Shown here: piece by piece, positions 61,134-64,000 of the stretch
How the letters are laid out: every line of letters begins with the position of its first letter
How positions within the stretch are numbered: position 1 is the stretch's first letter
Assembly (NCBI RefSeq): GCF_014640195.1
Contig: NZ_BMGM01000005.1
Location: 205,870-269,869, forward strand
Length of the DNA stretch: 64,000 bases
DNA from: Psychroflexus planctonicus
GTDB lineage: Bacteria > Bacteroidota > Bacteroidia > Flavobacteriales > Flavobacteriaceae
Direction of reading: 5' to 3'
Position numbers and translations under genes: made by a program
The notes under the pieces: model-generated
What the model was told of the DNA's origin: nothing
Databases searched by the model: none
What the model saw: the letters and a program-made list of their open reading frames with translations, nothing else

Positions 61134-61640
61134 CTGTTTGATGTTCGAGCCCTTCGTCTGGGCTCAGGACAAGCTAAGTCGAGCACTACTTACACTTCGA
61201 GACTTCTGCATGGCTCAGTGTTTAAATAAGAATAAATGATTTCATTTTGATTCACAAACCAACTATTGTTTAGTTACCGCAGAGACGCAAAGTACACAGA
61301 GAGATTTTCAAATTGTTTCAAATCCGATTTATCTCGTTACTTGTTTGATGTTCGAGCCCTTCGTCTGGGCTCAGGACAAGCTAAGTCGAGCACTACTTAC
61401 ACTTCGAGACTTCGGCCTGGCTCAGTGTTTAAATAAGAATAAATGATTTCATTTTGACTCACAAACCAACTATTGTTTAGTTACCGCAGAGACGCAAAGT
61501 ACACAGAGAGATTTTCAAATTGTTTCATTTTCAAATTAACACATTGTTTCAAATCCGAGTTATCTTGTTACTGTTTGATGTTCGAGCCCTTCGTCTGGGC
61601 TCAGGACAAGCTAAGTCGAGCACTACTTACAACTCGAGAC
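61134..61640. repeat. Tandem repeat, 208-230 bp unit, 2.4 copies
   Basis: Units begin at 61134, 61342 and 61572, each at TGTTTGATGTTCGAGCCC, and share GCTCAGGACAAGCTAAGTCG and GACGCAAAGTACACAGAGAG. The second unit carries an extra 22 bp near 61525-61546, so the periods are 208 and 230. The third copy decays after about 61640. Confidence 0.85.
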
Positions 61641-61837
61641 ATGGAATTCGCGCTAAGCGCGCAAAGTTTTTTCGCAAAGTACACAGAGAAAGGTTTGATT
61701 TTTTACCTGGATAATCTAACACCATTTGCCTTTCGGCATTTCCTTCTACTCTAGGTAAAGCTATATAATCTGAACAAGATAGTTCTCGACTTCGCTCGAA
61801 CTTAAAACATTTTAAAACTCTTAAATTAGAATATTCT

Positions 61838-63616
61838 TTAGTCTTTCAAAAATTCTTCGATGGCTTGTAAAAAGCGTTCTCCGTATTTTTCATTTTTTGC
61901 TTCTCCTACGCCGCTGACTTCCAGAAATTCGCTTTCGGTTTTGGGTAAACGTTTTTCCATGTCTCGTAAAGCTGCATCGCTGAATACCACATAAGCAGGA
62001 ACATTTTCTTCTTTTGCAATGCTTAGTCGGAGTTGCTTTAAGCTATCAAATAAACCTTCTGTTTCAGCTTGGTTTACAGTTTCTTTTGCTACTGATTTTA
62101 CCTTGGTTTGTAAAGTAGCCAACTTCACTTTTTTGCCATTAAACAAAATTTCTTTAGCTAATGGAGTGAGTAACAATCGTCCCTTTTCATGAAAACGGAT
62201 TTCTAAAACACCTTGATTTATCAATTGAATAACATATTGTTGTACATCTAACCAAGCTACATCTTTTGCAACTCCATAAGTTTTAATTTTTTGATAGGCT
62301 TTACTAAACACTTGCGCATTTTTAGAACCACGCAACACATCGACTACCATATTGATAGGTTCTTGTTCTTTTAATCGATACACCGCCGAGCAGATTTTTT
62401 GAGCTAAAATAGTTCCATCGAAAAATTGTGGTGGTGTTTTGCAATTATCGCAGTTGCCACAGTCTTCAGCAACATGTTCTCCAAAGTAATTTAGCAATGC
62501 AATTCGTCTACAACTTAAGGCTTCTGAATATTGTTGCATACGATCTAATTTAGCCAGTTGAAATTCTTGATTTGGTGAATCTTCTGTAAATTGACGTAGC
62601 TGAATTACATCTGCAAAACTGTAAAACAACAAGGTATTGGAAGGAAGTCCGTCACGCCCACTTCTTCCGATTTCTTGGTAGTAACCTTCAATATTTTTAG
62701 GCATGTTGTAATGAATAACCCAACGCACATTGCTCTTATCGATGCCCATTCCAAAAGCGATGGTCGCTACGATAATCGGTGTTCGATCGTTCACAAAATC
62801 ATCTTGAATTTCACTTCGCTTTTCTGAACTTAATCCAGCATGATAAGCTTGTGCTTCAAAGCCTTTTTCTACCAGTTTTTGAGCAATTTTTTCGGTATTT
62901 TTTCTACTCAAGCAATAAATAATTCCACTTTCTTCTTTTTTGTTTTTTAGGAATTTTAAAATTTGTGGTAAACGTTGGGTTCCTGGTCGAACTTCTAAAA
63001 ACAGATTTTTCCGATCGAAGGAAGCCAAGTGTTTTTTCGCTGATGGAATTTGTAATTGTTGTGCAATATCGTCTTGTGTAGCCACATCTGCCGTAGCGGT
63101 AAATGCGGCAACAGGAATTTTAGGAAATTGCTTTTTGAGCTTTCCTAATTGGGTGTAAGCTGGTCTAAAATCATGTCCCCAAGCCGAAATACAATGCGCT
63201 TCGTCTATGGCAAAAAGGCAAATGTGTTCTTCTTTTAAATTGGGTAAAAGTAAATTCAAACTTTCGGGTGCTACATACAGCAGTTTTATTTTTTGATTGT
63301 ACAATTGTTCAATTACTTCATTTTGAAGACTTGCACTTTGTGAACTGTTATAAAATGCAGCTGAAATTCCGTTGGCTTGTAGTGCATCTACTTGGTCTTT
63401 CATTAAAGCGATAAGCGGAGAAACCACAATAGCTGTGCCTTGCATCATTAAAGCCGGAAGTTGAAAACAAAGCGATTTCCCACCGCCGGTTGGCATGATG
63501 GCCAAAAGGTCTTTTTTAGCTAGTAAATCGTTTACAATGGCTTCTTGGTTTGGACGAAACGTATCGAAACCGAAGTGTTTTTTTAAAAGTGTTGTTTTGT
63601 TAGCTATGGCAGACAT
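61838..63616 (-). CDS. recQ: ATP-dependent DNA helicase RecQ
   Basis: A 3'-5' helicase for recombination and replication restart. The 592-residue order is: helicase core with MPTGGGKSLCFQ near 40-51 and IDEAHCISAWGHDFRPAY near 139-156, motif VI YYQEIGRSGRDG near 312-323, the RQC zinc-binding cysteines (CRRIALLNYF and CGNCDNC near 370-398), and a C-terminal HRDC domain (about 510-592, LRLSIAKEENVPAYVVFSDAAL). The start is ATG 63616. Single gene bounded by repeat-rich sequence on both sides. Confidence 0.96.
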   Translation of the reverse strand: MSAIANKTTLLKKHFGFDTFRPNQEAIVNDLLAKKDLLAIMPTGGGKSLCFQLPALMMQGTAIVVSPLIALMKDQVDALQANGISAAFYNSSQSASLQNEVIEQLYNQKIKLLYVAPESLNLLLPNLKEEHICLFAIDEAHCISAWGHDFRPAYTQLGKLKKQFPKIPVAAFTATADVATQDDIAQQLQIPSAKKHLASFDRKNLFLEVRPGTQRLPQILKFLKNKKEESGIIYCLSRKNTEKIAQKLVEKGFEAQAYHAGLSSEKRSEIQDDFVNDRTPIIVATIAFGMGIDKSNVRWVIHYNMPKNIEGYYQEIGRSGRDGLPSNTLLFYSFADVIQLRQFTEDSPNQEFQLAKLDRMQQYSEALSCRRIALLNYFGEHVAEDCGNCDNCKTPPQFFDGTILAQKICSAVYRLKEQEPINMVVDVLRGSKNAQVFSKAYQKIKTYGVAKDVAWLDVQQYVIQLINQGVLEIRFHEKGRLLLTPLAKEILFNGKKVKLATLQTKVKSVAKETVNQAETEGLFDSLKQLRLSIAKEENVPAYVVFSDAALRDMEKRLPKTESEFLEVSGVGEAKNEKYGERFLQAIEEFLKD

Positions 63617-63723
63617 AGTTTGAAAATCTATTTGAGCTACAATATAAAATTTATTATTAAATCGATTGGTTTTTAAATCTGAGTTCTAGAAGTTGTTGAG
63701 TTAGAATTTTGTTATTATTGACT

Positions 63724-63744
63724 GCTCGGATTTTAAATCCGAGC
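63724..63744. repeat. REP-like palindrome CTCGGATTT family, copy 2
   Basis: GCTCGGATTT-T-AAATCCGAGC with 10-bp perfect arms. Confidence 0.8.
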
Positions 63745-63987
63745 TATCGCATTACAATCAAATTAGTGAGTTGACACCCTTTGCCTTTCGGCATTTCCCT
63801 CAAGGGAAAGGTTTTTTAAATTAACACATTAATATATTTTCCACATTAAATTTTTCACTCAAAGCTGTCTGCCCTTAAAGTCAGGGCTGCTAAGCCGCAA
63901 AGTTCAGTAATGTTTTCAGATTCTCTTATTTCTCACTTCTCATCTCTCACTTTTTTTTAATCTTCAAATTAACACCTACTCTAGACT

Positions 63988-64000
63988 GCTCGGATTTAAA
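63988..64000. repeat. REP-like palindrome CTCGGATTT family, copy 3 (cut by window end)
   Basis: GCTCGGATTTAAA, the left arm and centre of the same palindrome; the right arm lies beyond the window. Confidence 0.6.

Larger units (their letters stand above)
61074..61837. other. 764-bp gene-free repeat tract
   Basis: Contains a REP-like palindrome, 2.4 copies of a 208-230-bp tandem repeat and loose fragments. Short open frames here only reflect repeat sequence. Near 61718-61745 a CCATTTGCCTTTCGGCATTT fragment recurs at about 63775-63797. Confidence 0.75.
63617..64000. other. 384-bp gene-free region at the window end with palindromes
   Basis: No gene recognised. It holds a full GCTCGGATTT palindrome at 63724-63744, a second cut by the window edge at 63988-64000, a CCTTTCGGCATTT fragment and a CTCAAGGGAAAGG remnant near 63800. 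Confidence 0.7.

Noticed and set aside
61473..61754. Open frames of 93 and 64 codons in the repeat tract
   Set aside because: They run through tandem-repeat and palindrome sequence and encode repeat-derived text (RLGSGQAK type); no family features.

Overview
This is an AT-rich stretch of a chromosome from a marine-type member of the Flavobacteriaceae (Bacteroidota). The evidence is lineage-typical genes: a long SecA, a type IX secretion sorting tail on an M36 protease, OmpA proteins with calcium-binding type 3 repeats, DUF4199, DUF2007 and YtxH proteins, and a RecJ/AddB pair. Promoters also fit the Bacteroidota form (-33 TTTG, -7 TAnnTTTG). No tRNA, rRNA, complete insertion sequence, prophage or CRISPR array was seen.

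Layout. 0-5 kb: small membrane protein, corrinoid adenosyltransferase, DUF2795 protein, secA, DUF4199 protein. 5-13 kb: secreted M36 protease, Lhr-type helicase, LysE exporter, glnS. 13-18 kb: a mobile mystery A/B (HTH + Fic) module, a LysM transglycosylase, a flavin/2Fe-2S reductase and mazEF. 18-29 kb: lipoprotein, methyltransferase, cupin-like protein, bioB with a ketoacyl synthase, an AddA-like helicase-nuclease with an acidic partner, tdk-alr. 29-38 kb: hepT/mntA, two outer-membrane-type proteins, a DUF4143 ATPase, exonuclease III, an OmpA lipoprotein and yefM-yoeB. 38-49 kb: an ankyrin lipoprotein between inverted REP-like palindromes, alkaline phosphatase, a broken GxxExxY gene, recJ-addB-like, OmpA, kbl, alkB. 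49.8-52 kb: a three-gene envelope operon, a 745-bp gene-free region rich in DnaA-box-like sites, and DUF2007. 52-64 kb: rnr, an MFS exporter, a cupin lipoprotein, a second DUF4143 ATPase, an HExxH lipoprotein, a deacetylase, recQ, and two tracts of palindromic and tandem repeats.

The most unusual signals are regulatory. Both DUF4143 ATPase genes are preceded, within about 10 bp of the start codon, by a strictly periodic array: three 17-bp palindromes at exactly 32-bp steps for one, four 20-bp direct repeats at exactly 33-bp steps for the other. The repeat sequences are unrelated, and in both cases a perfect -7 element lies in a spacer between repeats. This suggests cooperative, face-of-helix binding by a cognate regulator, possibly the ATPase itself, which carries a predicted winged helix. 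The second array is also open in one frame and reads as a 38-residue leader peptide whose stop overlaps the ATPase start.

The second signal is a candidate chromosomal replication origin at about 50.74-51.48 kb, with six DnaA-box-like 9-mers and a 40-bp A/T tract. Others include a palindromic element that appears to have inserted in frame into glnS, and four toxin-antitoxin modules within 25 kb. All functional calls rest on reading motifs and known family features; no database search or computed statistic was available.
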